Source: Rhodospirillaceae bacterium
GTDB lineage: Bacteria > Pseudomonadota > Alphaproteobacteria > GCA-2721365
Assembly (NCBI GenBank): GCA_002721365.1
Contig: PBKC01000042.1
Location: 1-64,000 of the forward strand
DNA length: 64,000 bases
Direction of reading: 5' to 3'
Shown: positions 1 through 9,106 of the stretch, in pieces
Layout: each line of letters starts with the position of its first letter
Position numbering within the stretch: the first letter of the stretch is position 1
Notes under the pieces: model-generated
The model's input: the letters and a program-made list of their open reading frames with translations, nothing else
Told to the model about the DNA's origin: nothing
The model's database searches: none
Position numbers and translations under genes: made by a program

Positions 1-434
1 ATGTTGGGGTCGGAGCCGGCCCCCGGATGCGGTTCGGTCATCGAGAAGCAGGAGCGTATCTCGCCGGCCGTCAACGGCTTCAGCCACTTCTCCTTCTGCG
101 CCTCGGTCGCCCCGACCTCGAGCAGATGCATGTTGCCTTCGTCGGGGGCGGCGCAGTTCAGCGCCTGCGGCCCGAGCAGCGAGTAGCCCGCCTCCTCGAA
201 CACTACCGCCATGCCGCGCATGTCGAGGCCGAGGCCGCCCCACTCCTTTCCGACATGCGGTGAGAGCAGGCCAGCCTTTCGCGCATCGGCGATCAGCTCT
301 TTCTTGAAGTCGTCCGTCAGACCATGCGCGGTCTGACGCGGATCGTTTTCCTGCGGTATCACGGTATCGTGAACGAAACGGGCGGTTCTTTCTTTGAGGT
401 CTTCGATCTCTGGCGGCAAGGCGAAGTCGATCAT
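1..434 (-). CDS. Acyl-CoA dehydrogenase, N-terminal part (cut by window edge)
   Basis: This is the first ~144 residues of an FAD-dependent acyl-CoA dehydrogenase, which introduces an alpha-beta double bond into acyl-CoA thioesters and passes electrons to ETF. The protein starts MIDFALPPEIEDL. It shows the N-terminal helical domain, then KEWGGLGLDM and the FAD-site strand CFSMTEPHPGAGSDP (TEP..GSD is a family hallmark). The ATG at 434 is the natural start because the conserved N-terminus begins there. The gene runs off the left edge, so the catalytic Glu and C-terminal domain are not visible. It diverges from the molybdenum hydroxylase genes to its right. Substrate class cannot be told from this part. 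Confidence 0.88.
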   Translation of the reverse strand, partial: MIDFALPPEIEDLKERTARFVHDTVIPQENDPRQTAHGLTDDFKKELIADARKAGLLSPHVGKEWGGLGLDMRGMAVVFEEAGYSLLGPQALNCAAPDEGNMHLLEVGATEAQKEKWLKPLTAGEIRSCFSMTEPHPGAGSDPN

Positions 435-746
435 CGCGAACTCCGGTCTGTGAAGCTGGCCGCGACGATACGCCACCCGTTCCGCGGAGGCCACTCCGGC
501 ACCGCGCAGGGGGCCTGATCGCCCGCGGCATAAATGCGATTAAGTCTCAAAATCATATTAAAATGAGGCGCTTAGCGAGCCTGCAGGCCGCTCGGCTTCG
601 CTTGCCCGCCCCGACCGATTGCCCTATTGTTTCGCCACGGTTCCATCCAGAGATCGGCGAAGTGGCTGCTCCGTCGCTGGCAATGGAACTCCGAAGACCA
701 CGCCTGACGGTCCAAAGGCCGCGGCGAGGCACTCAGTGGAGGTAAA
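435..746. other. Divergent intergenic region, 312 bp
   Basis: This non-coding stretch separates the divergent acyl-CoA dehydrogenase and molybdenum hydroxylase genes. It contains an AT-rich segment at about 532-565, unusual in this GC-rich sequence, which is where promoters for either direction would be expected. I see no convincing -35/-10 pair and no RNA gene. A strong ribosome binding site (GGAGG) lies just upstream of the start at 747. Confidence 0.5.
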
Positions 747-1199
747 ATGGCAGTTCTCGTAATTAACGGCGCTAGCCATGTCGTGGATGCACCGGGGGAC
801 ACCAAGTTGCTTTGGGTCCTGCGTGAGCAGCTGCGCATGACGGGCACCAAGTATGGTTGCGGCATCGCGATGTGCGGCGCTTGCACCGTTCACATCGATG
901 GCGTCGCCACGCGGTCGTGCCAGGTCGCCCTGGAAGACGCGGTCGGCACGCGCATCACCACGATCGAGGGCCTGGATCCGAAGGGCCAGCATCCGTTGCA
1001 GAAGGCCTGGGTGGCCGAGCAGGTGCCGCAGTGCGGCTACTGCCAGTCCGGGCAGATCATGCAGGCGGCCGCGCTCCTGGCCGAGCGGCCGAACCCCACG
1101 GACGAGGACATCGACGAGGTCATGTCGGGCAATCTCTGCCGCTGCATGGCGTATGTCCGCATCCGCAAGGCCATCAAGCGCGCTGCGATGGAGGCCTGA
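747..1199 (+). CDS. (2Fe-2S) small subunit of a molybdenum hydroxylase (isoquinoline 1-oxidoreductase alpha type)
   Basis: This 150-residue subunit carries electrons from the molybdenum centre in the partner protein encoded immediately downstream. The N-terminal plant-type ferredoxin fold has the Cys pattern [13 protein letters not shown] plus a later Cys. The C-terminal helical domain carries the second cluster, with [10 protein letters not shown] and NLCRC. That double 2Fe-2S layout and the length are standard for xanthine oxidase-family small subunits. A GGAGG ribosome binding site precedes the ATG. Two bases separate it from the large subunit gene, so they form one operon. A paralogue lies at 15395-15865. 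The substrate (N-heterocycle or aldehyde) is unknown. Confidence 0.93.
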   Translation: MAVLVINGASHVVDAPGDTKLLWVLREQLRMTGTKYGCGIAMCGACTVHIDGVATRSCQVALEDAVGTRITTIEGLDPKGQHPLQKAWVAEQVPQCGYCQSGQIMQAAALLAERPNPTDEDIDEVMSGNLCRCMAYVRIRKAIKRAAMEA

Positions 1200-1201
1200 A
1201 C

Positions 1202-3484
1202 ATGACGGTACAGACGCGTAAGGACGGGGTGACCCGTCGCGACTTCCTGATCGGTTCGGCGGCTGCCGGTACCGGTCTCGTCATGGGCTTCTCGGTTCTG
1301 CCGCGCCTCGCGGGTAGCGCCAGCCAGGCGATCGCCGCCGGCAACTACGAGCCCTCTCTGTTCATCACCATGGAAGCCAACGGCCGGACCACGGTCCACA
1401 TCACCAAGGCCGAGATGGGCCAGCATGTCGGCACCGCGCTCGCGCAGTCGGTCGCCGAGGAGCTGGAGGTCGACTGGAACGACGTCCGCGTCGACTACCC
1501 CTCGTCCGACGAGAAGTGGGGCCTGATGATCACCGGCGGCAGCTGGAGCGTGAACTGGACGTTCGACCAGCTCTCGCGCGCCGGTGCCTCGGGCCGTATC
1601 GCCCTGATCGAAACCGCCGCCAAGGCGATGGGCGTTCCGGTCAGCGAGTGCATGGCCAAGCAGAGCAAGGTCATTCACGGCCCGACCGGCCAGTCGATGA
1701 CCTATGCCGAAATCCTGTCGACGCAGACCATCGACCGGACCTTCAGCGAGGACGATCTCAAGGCGATCGAGCTCAAGAAGTTCGGCACCTACTCAGTCGT
1801 CGGCAAGCCGGTCCAGCAGCTCGACATTCCGGCCAAGACCAACGGTACCGCGGGCTACGGCATCGACGTGTTCGTGCCGAACATGCTCTACGGCACCTGG
1901 GTCAACCCGCCGGTGCGCTGGGGCGCCAAGGCCAAGGGCTTCAACGACTCGGCCGCCAAGAACATCCCGGGCTACGTCAAGGCCGTGATGGTCGAGGACC
2001 CGACCCAGGTTCAGATGAACTACGTGATCGCGCTGGCCGAGACCTTCGACGCGTCGCGGCGTGCCGCCGAGGCGATCAAGGTCGATTGGGACATGGGCCC
2101 GAATGCCGACGTCAACAGCGAAGGCATCCTCCAGCACGCGAAGAGCCTCACCGACGACCCGAACACCGGGTTCGCCTGGGTGCTCGAGGGCGATGTCGAC
2201 GCCAACATGTCCGGCACCACCCATGACGCCGAGTACATCACCAGCCTGACCTATCACGGCATGATGGAGCCGATGAACTGCACGGCTCAGGAAGCCGGCG
2301 GGGTCATGCATCTCTACACCGGCTGCCAGTGGCAGACCCGTTGTGTGGCGATGGTGGCCGAGGCTCTGGGGATGGAGCCGGCGAACGTCGTCATTCATCA
2401 GCAGTATCTGGGTGGCGGTTTCGGTCGCCGTCTGGAGCCCGACGCGATGCTGCCGGCGGCGCTGGCGGCGAAGGCGGCCGGTCGTCCGGTCAAGCTGGTC
2501 TACTCGCGCGAGCAGGACGTCTGGTTCGACTTCCACCGCTCGATCACCTACCAGCGCATGTCGGGTGCCGTCGAAGGCGGCAAGCTGAAGTCGGTCAAGC
2601 AGGACGTCTGCTCCGGTTGGGCGACCAAGCGGCAGGCGCCGGGCTTCCTGGCTGAATCGGTCGACAAGAAGGGCCGTATCGACCCGTTCTCGATGAACGG
2701 CAGTGACTTCTGGTACACGGTGCCGAATCACTATGTCCGCGCGATCGAGAACGATCTGGCGCAGAGCGCGACTCCTCCGGGTCAGCTCCGCTCCGTGGCT
2801 CCGGCCTGGACCTTCTGGGCGGTCGAAAGCTTCATCGACGAGATCGCGCACAAGGCCGGGGTCGACCCGGTCGACATGCGCATCGCCATGCTCGACGCGG
2901 CCGGCAAGAACGCCGGCACGCCGCCGAACAGCGTCGGTGGTGCGAAGCGGCTCCGCAACGTCCTCGAGATCGCCGTCGGGCGCGCCGGTTACGGCGTGAA
3001 GCCGATGGGCGAGGACGAGGGCATGGGCGTCGCGGCCGTGAGCTCGCAGGAGCGTGGCTCGCCGACCTGGACCGCCTGCGTGGCACACGTCAAGGTCGAC
3101 CGCGGCAGCGGTGAGGTGACGGTCAAGAAGCTCACCGTCGTCATGGATCTCGGCACCCTGGTCAACCCCGACGGCGTGATGCAACAGGTCCAGGGCTCGA
3201 CGCTCTGGGGCCTCAGCCACTCGCTGATGGAACGGGCGACCATGGAAAACGGGATGATCGTCCAGAGCAACTTCGACACCTATACGCCGCTGCGTATCAA
3301 CCAGGTGCCGGACATGGACATCACCCTGGTCCAGAACGGCCACTATCCGTCCGGCTGCGGCGAACCCGCAGTGACGGTGGTGCCGCCGGCGATGGCCAAC
3401 GCCATCTTCAACGCCGTCGGCGCACGCGTCCGCGAGCTGCCGATGACGCCGGAGAAGGTCAAGGCCGCCCTCGGCGAAGCCTGA
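1202..3484 (+). CDS. Molybdopterin-binding large subunit, xanthine oxidase family (isoquinoline 1-oxidoreductase beta type)
   Basis: The 760-residue catalytic subunit hydroxylates an aldehyde or N-heterocycle using molybdopterin cytosine dinucleotide. The N-terminus has a Tat signal (TRRDFLIGSAAAGTG), so the folded heterodimer is exported to the periplasm, as is usual for the IorB branch. The cofactor loop GGGFGRR lies near residue 403, and the C-terminal GCGEP carries the family's catalytic Glu. The start at 1202 was chosen over upstream in-frame codons because it places the Tat motif at residues 11-16 and follows the small subunit by two bases. A terminator follows at 3523. A diverged paralogue lies at 12964-15402. 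Confidence 0.93.
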   Translation: MTVQTRKDGVTRRDFLIGSAAAGTGLVMGFSVLPRLAGSASQAIAAGNYEPSLFITMEANGRTTVHITKAEMGQHVGTALAQSVAEELEVDWNDVRVDYPSSDEKWGLMITGGSWSVNWTFDQLSRAGASGRIALIETAAKAMGVPVSECMAKQSKVIHGPTGQSMTYAEILSTQTIDRTFSEDDLKAIELKKFGTYSVVGKPVQQLDIPAKTNGTAGYGIDVFVPNMLYGTWVNPPVRWGAKAKGFNDSAAKNIPGYVKAVMVEDPTQVQMNYVIALAETFDASRRAAEAIKVDWDMGPNADVNSEGILQHAKSLTDDPNTGFAWVLEGDVDANMSGTTHDAEYITSLTYHGMMEPMNCTAQEAGGVMHLYTGCQWQTRCVAMVAEALGMEPANVVIHQQYLGGGFGRRLEPDAMLPAALAAKAAGRPVKLVYSREQDVWFDFHRSITYQRMSGAVEGGKLKSVKQDVCSGWATKRQAPGFLAESVDKKGRIDPFSMNGSDFWYTVPNHYVRAIENDLAQSATPPGQLRSVAPAWTFWAVESFIDEIAHKAGVDPVDMRIAMLDAAGKNAGTPPNSVGGAKRLRNVLEIAVGRAGYGVKPMGEDEGMGVAAVSSQERGSPTWTACVAHVKVDRGSGEVTVKKLTVVMDLGTLVNPDGVMQQVQGSTLWGLSHSLMERATMENGMIVQSNFDTYTPLRINQVPDMDITLVQNGHYPSGCGEPAVTVVPPAMANAIFNAVGARVRELPMTPEKVKAALGEA

Positions 3485-3522
3485 TCACGACCGGCACCCC
3501 ATCGGGGCGTTCGGGAAAATTC

Positions 3523-3553
3523 GGGGCGGCACGCAAGTGCCGCCCCTTTTTCT
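3523..3553 (+). terminator. Rho-independent terminator of the first molybdenum hydroxylase operon
   Basis: A perfect 10-bp stem (GGGGCGGCAC / GTGCCGCCCC) with a GCAA loop spans 3523-3546 and is followed by TTTTTCTT. It lies 39 bases after the stop of the large subunit gene. Confidence 0.9.
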
Positions 3554-3706
3554 TGCCCAGGCGACAGGCGGTGATGTCGCCAAGGTCTCCGGAGGACCAA
3601 TTGGTCGGCCATGGCCTCGGAAGCTCTGGCGCCTGTCTTCCTGCCGTTGCGGGATGGCGCCGGCTACGGCATTGTCGGGCGCTCCCGCTACAACTCACGA
3701 ATCCGC

Positions 3707-4738
3707 GTGACCACTCCCGCACATCCCGAAGACACGCCCGAAGCGACCGAGTCCGTTACACGGGCGTTGGCCGATTTGGGGCTGATCGCGCAAGGCGACA
3801 AACCGGCGATGACCCGCCTCACCGGTGGCGTATCCTCCGACATCTGGCGGGTCGAGCTTCCGTCCGGTCCGGCCTGCATCAAGCGGGCGCTGCCGAAGCT
3901 CCGCGTCGAGAAGCCGTGGTTCGCGCCGGTGTCGCGGAATGCCTACGAAGTGGCGTGGATGCGCGCCGCCGCCGCGGTCGAGCCCGACGCCGTGCCGGCG
4001 GTGATCGCCGAGGATGCGGATGCCGGCATGTTCGTCATGGCCTATCTCGACCCGGCCGACCATCCGGTGTGGAAGGCGGAGCTCAGGGACGGCGTCATCG
4101 ACCCGGACATCGCGGCCGCCGTCGGGGCGCGGATCGGTGCCATCCATGCCGCGACCGCCGACCGTGACGAGGTAGCCCAACGTTTCCCCACCGACGACAT
4201 CTTCTACGCTATCCGGCTCGAACCCTATCTAATTGCGACGGCCGAGGTGCATCCCGACCGCGCCGAGCCGCTCCACCGCCTGGCCGACATCACCGCAGCG
4301 ACGAAGCGGACGTTGGTCCATGGCGATGTCAGCCCGAAGAACATCCTGATCGGCCCGAGGGGACCGGTATTCCTCGACGCGGAATGCGCCTGGTATGGCG
4401 ATCCGGCCTTCGATCTCGCCTTCTGCCTCAACCACCTGCTGCTCAAATGCCTGTGGCGGCCTCAGTGGCGGGACCACTATCTCGCCGCGTTCGCGGCGCT
4501 GGCGGGGGCCTATCGCGAGCGCGTGACCTGGGAGCCTGCGGCCATCCTCGAGGCCCGCACGGCGCGGCTGCTTCCCGGCCTGTTCCTGGGGCGCGTCGAC
4601 GGGAAGTCGCCCGTCGAATATGTCGAGCGCGAGGACGATCGTAACGCGGTGCGGCGTGTCGCCCGCGAACTGCTGGCCGCCCGGGTCGATACCCTCGCTG
4701 CGGTGGCGGAACGTTGGAGGAAGGAGCTGTCTGAGTGA
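3707..4738 (+). CDS. APH-fold phosphotransferase (aminoglycoside/choline kinase-like)
   Basis: This is a small-molecule kinase of the APH superfamily, about 343 residues from the GTG at 3707. An in-frame ATG at 3611 would add 32 residues that look unlike the family. Visible signatures are a glycine-rich TGGVSSDIW near the N-terminus, the Brenner motif VHGDVSPKNILIG with the catalytic Asp and metal-binding Asn, and the metal site DAECAWYGDPAFDLA. The natural substrate is unknown, since relatives phosphorylate sugars, choline, amino alcohols and hydroxyacyl groups. The stop codon overlaps the GTG start of the enolase paralogue (GTGA), so the two are co-translated and probably act in one pathway. 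An antibiotic resistance role is not supported by context. Confidence 0.82.
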   Translation: MTTPAHPEDTPEATESVTRALADLGLIAQGDKPAMTRLTGGVSSDIWRVELPSGPACIKRALPKLRVEKPWFAPVSRNAYEVAWMRAAAAVEPDAVPAVIAEDADAGMFVMAYLDPADHPVWKAELRDGVIDPDIAAAVGARIGAIHAATADRDEVAQRFPTDDIFYAIRLEPYLIATAEVHPDRAEPLHRLADITAATKRTLVHGDVSPKNILIGPRGPVFLDAECAWYGDPAFDLAFCLNHLLLKCLWRPQWRDHYLAAFAALAGAYRERVTWEPAAILEARTARLLPGLFLGRVDGKSPVEYVEREDDRNAVRRVARELLAARVDTLAAVAERWRKELSE

Positions 4739-6015
4739 CCGATACGGCAATCGAAGGCGTCCATGGTCGGCGGGTCTGGGACTCGCGGGGCCGTCCCACG
4801 GTCGAGGCGGAAGTCATCCTGGCCGGTGGCGCCGTCGGCCGGGCGATTGCGCCGGCGGGCGCGTCGCGCGGATCGGCCGAGGCGATCGATCGCCGCGACG
4901 GCGGCGCTCTGCTGGGTGGCATGGACGTTTCCGGCGCGGTCGCTGCGGTGAACGGTGAAATCGCCGAGCGGCTTCGGGGATTCGATGCGGTCGATCAGGC
5001 AGCGGTGGATGCGGCGCTAATCGCCCTCGACGGGACCGCCAACAAGGCGCGGCTCGGCGGCAACGCCATGGTCGCGGTCTCGATGGCGACGCTCCACGCG
5101 GCTGCCGCGGCGGCCGGTCTGCCGCTCTACCGGTATCTCGCAGCCGATGCGACGCTGCTGCCTCTGCCGGAAATCCAGATCTTCGGCGGCGGCGCGCATG
5201 CCGGACGACGCATCGACATCCAGGACCTGATGGTGGTGGCGGCCGGCGCCAAGTCGTTCGACGAGGCACTGGTGATGACGGCAGAGGTCTATCGCGCCGC
5301 CGGTGCGCTGATGGATGAAGCGGGCCTTTCCGCCGGGGTCGCTGACGAAGGCGGCTTCTGGCCGTTGTTCGCGAACAACGAGGAAGCCCTCACCATGCTC
5401 ACCCGCGCGATTGAGCGGGCGGGTTATACCCCCGGGCAGGATGTGGCGATCTCCCTCGACATCGCGGCGTCCGAGTTCCATCGCGACGGCCGGTACCATC
5501 TGGCACTCGAAGACCGGGCGCTCGACAGCGACGGGATGTGCGCGCTGGTGATCGACTGGATCGACCGCTTCGCCATCGTTTCGGTCGAAGACCCGGTCGG
5601 CGAGGATGACATCGAGGGCATGCGGCGCTTCACCCAAGCCGTGGGCGACCGCGTCCTGGTGGTGGGCGACGATTTCCTGGTGACCAATGCCGACCGGGTG
5701 CGCTCCGGTGCCGGGCAAGGCGCGTGCAACTGCCTCCTGGTGAAGCCCAACCAGGCCGGCACCGTCACCGAAACGAAGGCCGCGCTGGATGCGGCCAAGG
5801 CCGCCGGCTGGGGAACGATCGTCTCGGCGCGCTCGGGCGAGACCGAGGACGTGACCATCGTCCATCTTTCGGTCGGTTGGAATGCGGGCCAGCTCAAGGT
5901 CGGCTCCTTCGCCCGCTCCGAACGCATGGCGAAATGGAACGAAGCGCTCCGCGTCGAGGAGGCGTTGGGGGCTGCCGCCCGGTTTGCCGGCCGGTCGGTG
6001 TTTCCCGGCGGGTGA
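4735..6015 (+). CDS. Enolase paralogue with altered active site
   Basis: The 426-residue protein aligns with enolase (phosphopyruvate hydratase) over its full length: DSRGRPTVE, the mobile loop GASRG, DEGGF, LDIAASEF, VEDP, GDDFLVTN, VKPNQAGTVTET and RSGETED. Retained are metal ligands Asp242, Glu285 and Asp312, the proton donor Glu205, the base Lys337, Lys388 and loop residue His155. The usual Glu of IQEF is Asp164, and the His of SHRSGETED is Ala365 (codon 5827-5829). Those changes suggest a different substrate or reduced enolase activity rather than the glycolytic housekeeping enzyme. The GTG start overlaps the upstream kinase stop and is preceded by GGAGGAAGGAG. Family membership is certain; the altered function is inferred. 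Confidence 0.87.
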   Translation: MTDTAIEGVHGRRVWDSRGRPTVEAEVILAGGAVGRAIAPAGASRGSAEAIDRRDGGALLGGMDVSGAVAAVNGEIAERLRGFDAVDQAAVDAALIALDGTANKARLGGNAMVAVSMATLHAAAAAAGLPLYRYLAADATLLPLPEIQIFGGGAHAGRRIDIQDLMVVAAGAKSFDEALVMTAEVYRAAGALMDEAGLSAGVADEGGFWPLFANNEEALTMLTRAIERAGYTPGQDVAISLDIAASEFHRDGRYHLALEDRALDSDGMCALVIDWIDRFAIVSVEDPVGEDDIEGMRRFTQAVGDRVLVVGDDFLVTNADRVRSGAGQGACNCLLVKPNQAGTVTETKAALDAAKAAGWGTIVSARSGETEDVTIVHLSVGWNAGQLKVGSFARSERMAKWNEALRVEEALGAAARFAGRSVFPGG

Positions 6016-6057
6016 CCCTCGACCCGAATCCGTCTAGGTCGGCGCTATATTGAAAGC

Positions 6058-6246
6058 ATGAGCACCCTTTCGCCCTGCATCAGCGTGTGCCGCATCGACC
6101 GCGTGACCGGCTATTGCGAGGGGTGCGGGCGGACGATGACCGAGATCGCCGAGTGGCTGCACTACGATCCCGACCGGAAGCGCGCCATCATTGCCGAACT
6201 CGAACATCGGCCGCGGCCGGCACGAGCGGGACGCAAACGGAAATAG
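6058..6246 (+). CDS. DUF1289 small Cys-rich protein
   Basis: This 62-residue protein shows the DUF1289 pattern: [10 protein letters not shown], then [16 protein letters not shown]. The four conserved Cys suggest a small metal-binding fold, and the tail is rich in Arg and Lys. Function is unknown; the family is widespread in proteobacteria. It starts 42 bases after the enolase paralogue on the same strand, so it may be co-transcribed. It ends facing the O-methyltransferase gene. Confidence 0.85.
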   Translation: MSTLSPCISVCRIDRVTGYCEGCGRTMTEIAEWLHYDPDRKRAIIAELEHRPRPARAGRKRK

Positions 6247-6258
6247 ACCGGGCGCCGC

Positions 6259-6915
6259 TTACCGCTTCCGTGCCAGGGTCAGGCCGTCGCCGATGCTGAG
6301 CAGACTGACCGAGACCCGTGCGTCGTCGCGGAGCTTGGCATTCAACGCGCGGATCGCTTCGATCGAGGGACCGGTGGCGGCGGGGTCGGCGACGCGCCCG
6401 TCCTGGAACATGTTGTCCAGCATCACCACGCCGCCGGGACGGAGCAAGGTGAGCGTCGCTTCGTAATAGGCGTCATAGCCGGTCTTGTCGGCATCGATGA
6501 AGGCGAGGTCGAAGGTGCCGCCGCGGCCCTCGGCGATCAACGCCGCGAGGGTTTCCGCGGCCGGCGCGAGGCGCAGGTCGATCTTCCCGGCGACGCCGGC
6601 TTCGGCCCAGTAGCGCCGGCCGATGGCCGTCCATTCCGCGCTCACGTCGCAGGCCACCACCTCGCCATCGGACGGCAAAACGAGCGCTACCGCCAGCGCG
6701 CTGTAGCCGGTATAGACGCCCACCTCCAGATAGCGGCGGGCACCGATCATCTCCGCGACCAGCGCCATGAACTGGGCTTGGTCGGGCGAAGTCTGCATGA
6801 TCGACCATTCTTGCGTCGCCGTCTCTTCGCGCAGCCGCCGCTGCACCTCAGTCTCCCGGCTCGATACCGACAGCAGATAGTCGTAGAGCCGCTGGTCGAG
6901 GGGCACGGTCTTCAT
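6259..6915 (-). CDS. Class I SAM-dependent O-methyltransferase (COMT/CCoAOMT type)
   Basis: The 218-residue protein is a small metal-dependent O-methyltransferase of the catechol / caffeoyl-CoA group. Motif I is LEVGVYTGYSAL, the SAM-ribose acidic position is in VVACDVS, and the metal/substrate motif FIDADKTGYDAYYE is followed by GGVVMLDNMFQDGRVAD. It most likely methylates a catechol or similar vicinal diol in the cytoplasm. It stands alone on the minus strand and converges with DUF1289. The ATG at 6915 gives the usual family length. Confidence 0.88.
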   Translation of the reverse strand: MKTVPLDQRLYDYLLSVSSRETEVQRRLREETATQEWSIMQTSPDQAQFMALVAEMIGARRYLEVGVYTGYSALAVALVLPSDGEVVACDVSAEWTAIGRRYWAEAGVAGKIDLRLAPAAETLAALIAEGRGGTFDLAFIDADKTGYDAYYEATLTLLRPGGVVMLDNMFQDGRVADPAATGPSIEAIRALNAKLRDDARVSVSLLSIGDGLTLARKR

Positions 6916-7170
6916 GTAGGTCTCCTTCGTCCTCGCTTGCAGGCAAGGTAGCCCGGATGGAACGTCAGCGAAATCCAGGTTGCGGTCTCCACCTTCGCCT
7001 TCACTGTCATGCTCTCGCTCGACGCGAGCATCGCTGCTGGTGGCGAGAAGATCCTCGTGTCGTGCGGGAGAATGACAGTTGGACGTGGGCCGCCCTCCAT
7101 CCCCTTTGCTGCGCTTCGTCGACAGGATAGCGTAGCCGCGCCAACGATAAGAAAGACCAGGAGGATCGGG

Positions 7171-8910
7171 ATGGGCGGCAACGGCGACGGCACGAAGCAG
7201 GGCGGCATGCGGGACGGGCTCACCTCCTACGGCGACCCAGGCTTCTCACTCTATTTGAGGAAGTCGTTCGCCAAGTCGATGGGCTATTCCGACTCCGACC
7301 TCGACCGGCCGGTGATCGGCATTGCTGACACGGGCAGCGACTACAACAACTGCCACCGAACCATGCCGGAGCTGGTCGAGGCGGTGAAGCGGGGGGTGAT
7401 GTATGCCGGCGGGCTGCCGCTCGCCTTCCCGACCGTGTCGCTGGGCGAGCCGTTCCTCAACCCGACCAGCATGCTGTTCCGCAACCTGATGGCCATCGAC
7501 ACCGAGGAGATGGTGAGAGCCTTGCCGATGGACGCGGTAGTGCTGATCGGCGGTTGCGACAAGACGGTGCCCGCCCAGCTCATGGCCGCGGCGAGCGCCG
7601 GTATTCCGGCGATCAATCTGGTCACCGGGCCGATGATGACGGGAAGCTGGCGCGGCGAGCGCCTCGGCGCCTGCACCGACTGCCGCCGCATGTGGGGCCG
7701 CTATCGCGGCGGCGAGCTGGACGATCAGGAAATCGGTGAGATCGAGGACAGCCTCACCACTACCGCCGGCACCTGCATGGTGATGGGGACCGCCAGCACC
7801 ATGGCGCTGATGACCGAGGCGCTGGGCATGATGCTGCCGGGCGGGGCGGCGATCCCGGCGGTCCACGCCGACCGGCTGCGTCAGGCCGAGGCGACGGGGT
7901 CGCGCGCCGTCGCGATGGCGGCCGAGGGCCTGACGCCGGACCGCATCATGACGCCTGCTGCGTTCGCCAACGCGCTGCGCATCCTCCTTGCCGTCGGCGG
8001 TTCGACCAACGGCCTCGTCCACATGACGGCGGTTGCGGGACGGCGCGGCATCGCGGTCGATCTCGAAGCCTTCGACCGCATGAGCGAGGAGACGCCGGTG
8101 CTGGTCGACCTGAAGCCCTCCGGCCAGAACTACATGGAGGACCTGCACAAGGCCGGCGGCCTTGCGGCGATCATGCGGGAACTGGGGCCGCTCCTCGACT
8201 TGGGTTGCCTGACCGTCACCGGCCGGACCCTGGGCGAAGAGCTCGACGCCCGCCCGGCGCCCTGGCCGCAGACCATCGTCCGTCCGCGCTCCCAACCGAT
8301 CTACGAGAAGGGCGGCATCGCCGTGCTGCGCGGCAACCTCGCCCCCGAGACGGCGATCGTGAAGCGCTCGGCGGCGACGCCCGAACTGCTGCGGCACACC
8401 GGGCGCGCCGTGGTGTTCGATTCGCCCGCGGATCTCGCTCTCCGCATCGACGACCCCGACCTCGACGTCACCGCCGAGGACATCCTGGTCATGCGCAATG
8501 CCGGGCCAAAGGGCGCGCCCGGCATGCCGGAGGCGGGCTACCTGCCGATCCCCAAGAAGCTCGCGCGCCAGGGGGTGAAGGACATGGTGCGGATCTCGGA
8601 CGCGCGGATGAGCGGCACCGCCTTCGGCACCATCGTCCTCCATGTCTGCCCTGAATCTGCGGTCGGCGGGCCGCTGGCTCTCGTCCAGACCGGCGACCGT
8701 ATCACCTTGGACGTCGATGCCCGTCGTCTCGACCTGCTGGTCGACGAGGCCGAGCTGGAGCGTCGCCGCGCCGCCTGGACGGCGCCGGACCCGCATCCGG
8801 GCAGCGATCGCGGCTGGCTCAAGCTGCACATGACCGAAGTACGGCAGGCGACCGGCGGGGCCGACTTCGACTTCCTGGTCCCGCCGGTGACGGCGAAAAC
8901 GCCCGTGTAG
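7171..8910 (+). CDS. IlvD/Edd-family dehydratase (sugar-acid dehydratase-like)
   Basis: This 579-residue Fe-S dehydratase belongs to the IlvD/Edd family, which removes water from dihydroxy acids. Family signatures are GIADTGSDYNNCH, GGCDKTVPAQ, ACTDCRRMWGRY and TTAGTCMVMGTASTMA (cluster-binding Cys). Close agreement with the L-arabonate/xylonate-dehydratase branch, including ACTDCRRMW, makes a sugar-acid dehydratase more likely than branched-chain amino acid IlvD. The ATG at 7171 follows an AGGAGG ribosome binding site. The longer reading frame back to 7009 adds residues with no family similarity. No pathway partners lie beside it. Confidence 0.87.
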   Translation: MGGNGDGTKQGGMRDGLTSYGDPGFSLYLRKSFAKSMGYSDSDLDRPVIGIADTGSDYNNCHRTMPELVEAVKRGVMYAGGLPLAFPTVSLGEPFLNPTSMLFRNLMAIDTEEMVRALPMDAVVLIGGCDKTVPAQLMAAASAGIPAINLVTGPMMTGSWRGERLGACTDCRRMWGRYRGGELDDQEIGEIEDSLTTTAGTCMVMGTASTMALMTEALGMMLPGGAAIPAVHADRLRQAEATGSRAVAMAAEGLTPDRIMTPAAFANALRILLAVGGSTNGLVHMTAVAGRRGIAVDLEAFDRMSEETPVLVDLKPSGQNYMEDLHKAGGLAAIMRELGPLLDLGCLTVTGRTLGEELDARPAPWPQTIVRPRSQPIYEKGGIAVLRGNLAPETAIVKRSAATPELLRHTGRAVVFDSPADLALRIDDPDLDVTAEDILVMRNAGPKGAPGMPEAGYLPIPKKLARQGVKDMVRISDARMSGTAFGTIVLHVCPESAVGGPLALVQTGDRITLDVDARRLDLLVDEAELERRRAAWTAPDPHPGSDRGWLKLHMTEVRQATGGADFDFLVPPVTAKTPV

Positions 8911-8916
8911 CTATCT

Positions 8917-8991
8917 CGTCCGTTGTTCCCGCGCAGGCGGGAATCCACAGGCCGCGCCGCATTCTGGGCTCCGCCTGCGCGGGGGCGACGG
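8917..8991. repeat. Intergenic palindromic repeat, family A copy 1
   Basis: A pair of hairpins: TTCCCGCGCAGGCGGGAA on the left and TCCGCCTGCGCGGGGGCGA on the right, joined by about 20 bases. The reverse complement of the second copy at 63732-63806 matches it closely along its whole length. It lies just after the IlvD-like gene. Confidence 0.85.
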
Positions 8992-9011
8992 AGGAATTGA
9001 GGCCCTGTCGT

Positions 9012-9093
9012 CGTCATTGCGAGCCGAAGGCGACGCAATCCTGGGGCGGCCGTGGGGCTGGATTGCCGCGGCGCTGCGCGCCTCGCAATGACG
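9012..9093. repeat. Intergenic palindromic repeat, family B copy 1
   Basis: The element is bounded by CGTCATTGCGAG on the left and its complement CTCGCAATGACG on the right, with an internal GGATTGC segment. Other copies with the same ends lie at 12814-12908 and 54144-54230. It sits between convergent genes. Confidence 0.88.
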
Positions 9094-9106
9094 GGACCGT
9101 GGGCGC

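Noticed and set aside
3707..4738. Aminoglycoside resistance gene
   Set aside because: The fold is shared by many kinases; coupling to an enolase paralogue points to metabolism.
8917..9093. CRISPR array
   Set aside because: Only two unlike palindromic units, with no regular spacers; the copies elsewhere show dispersed repeats.
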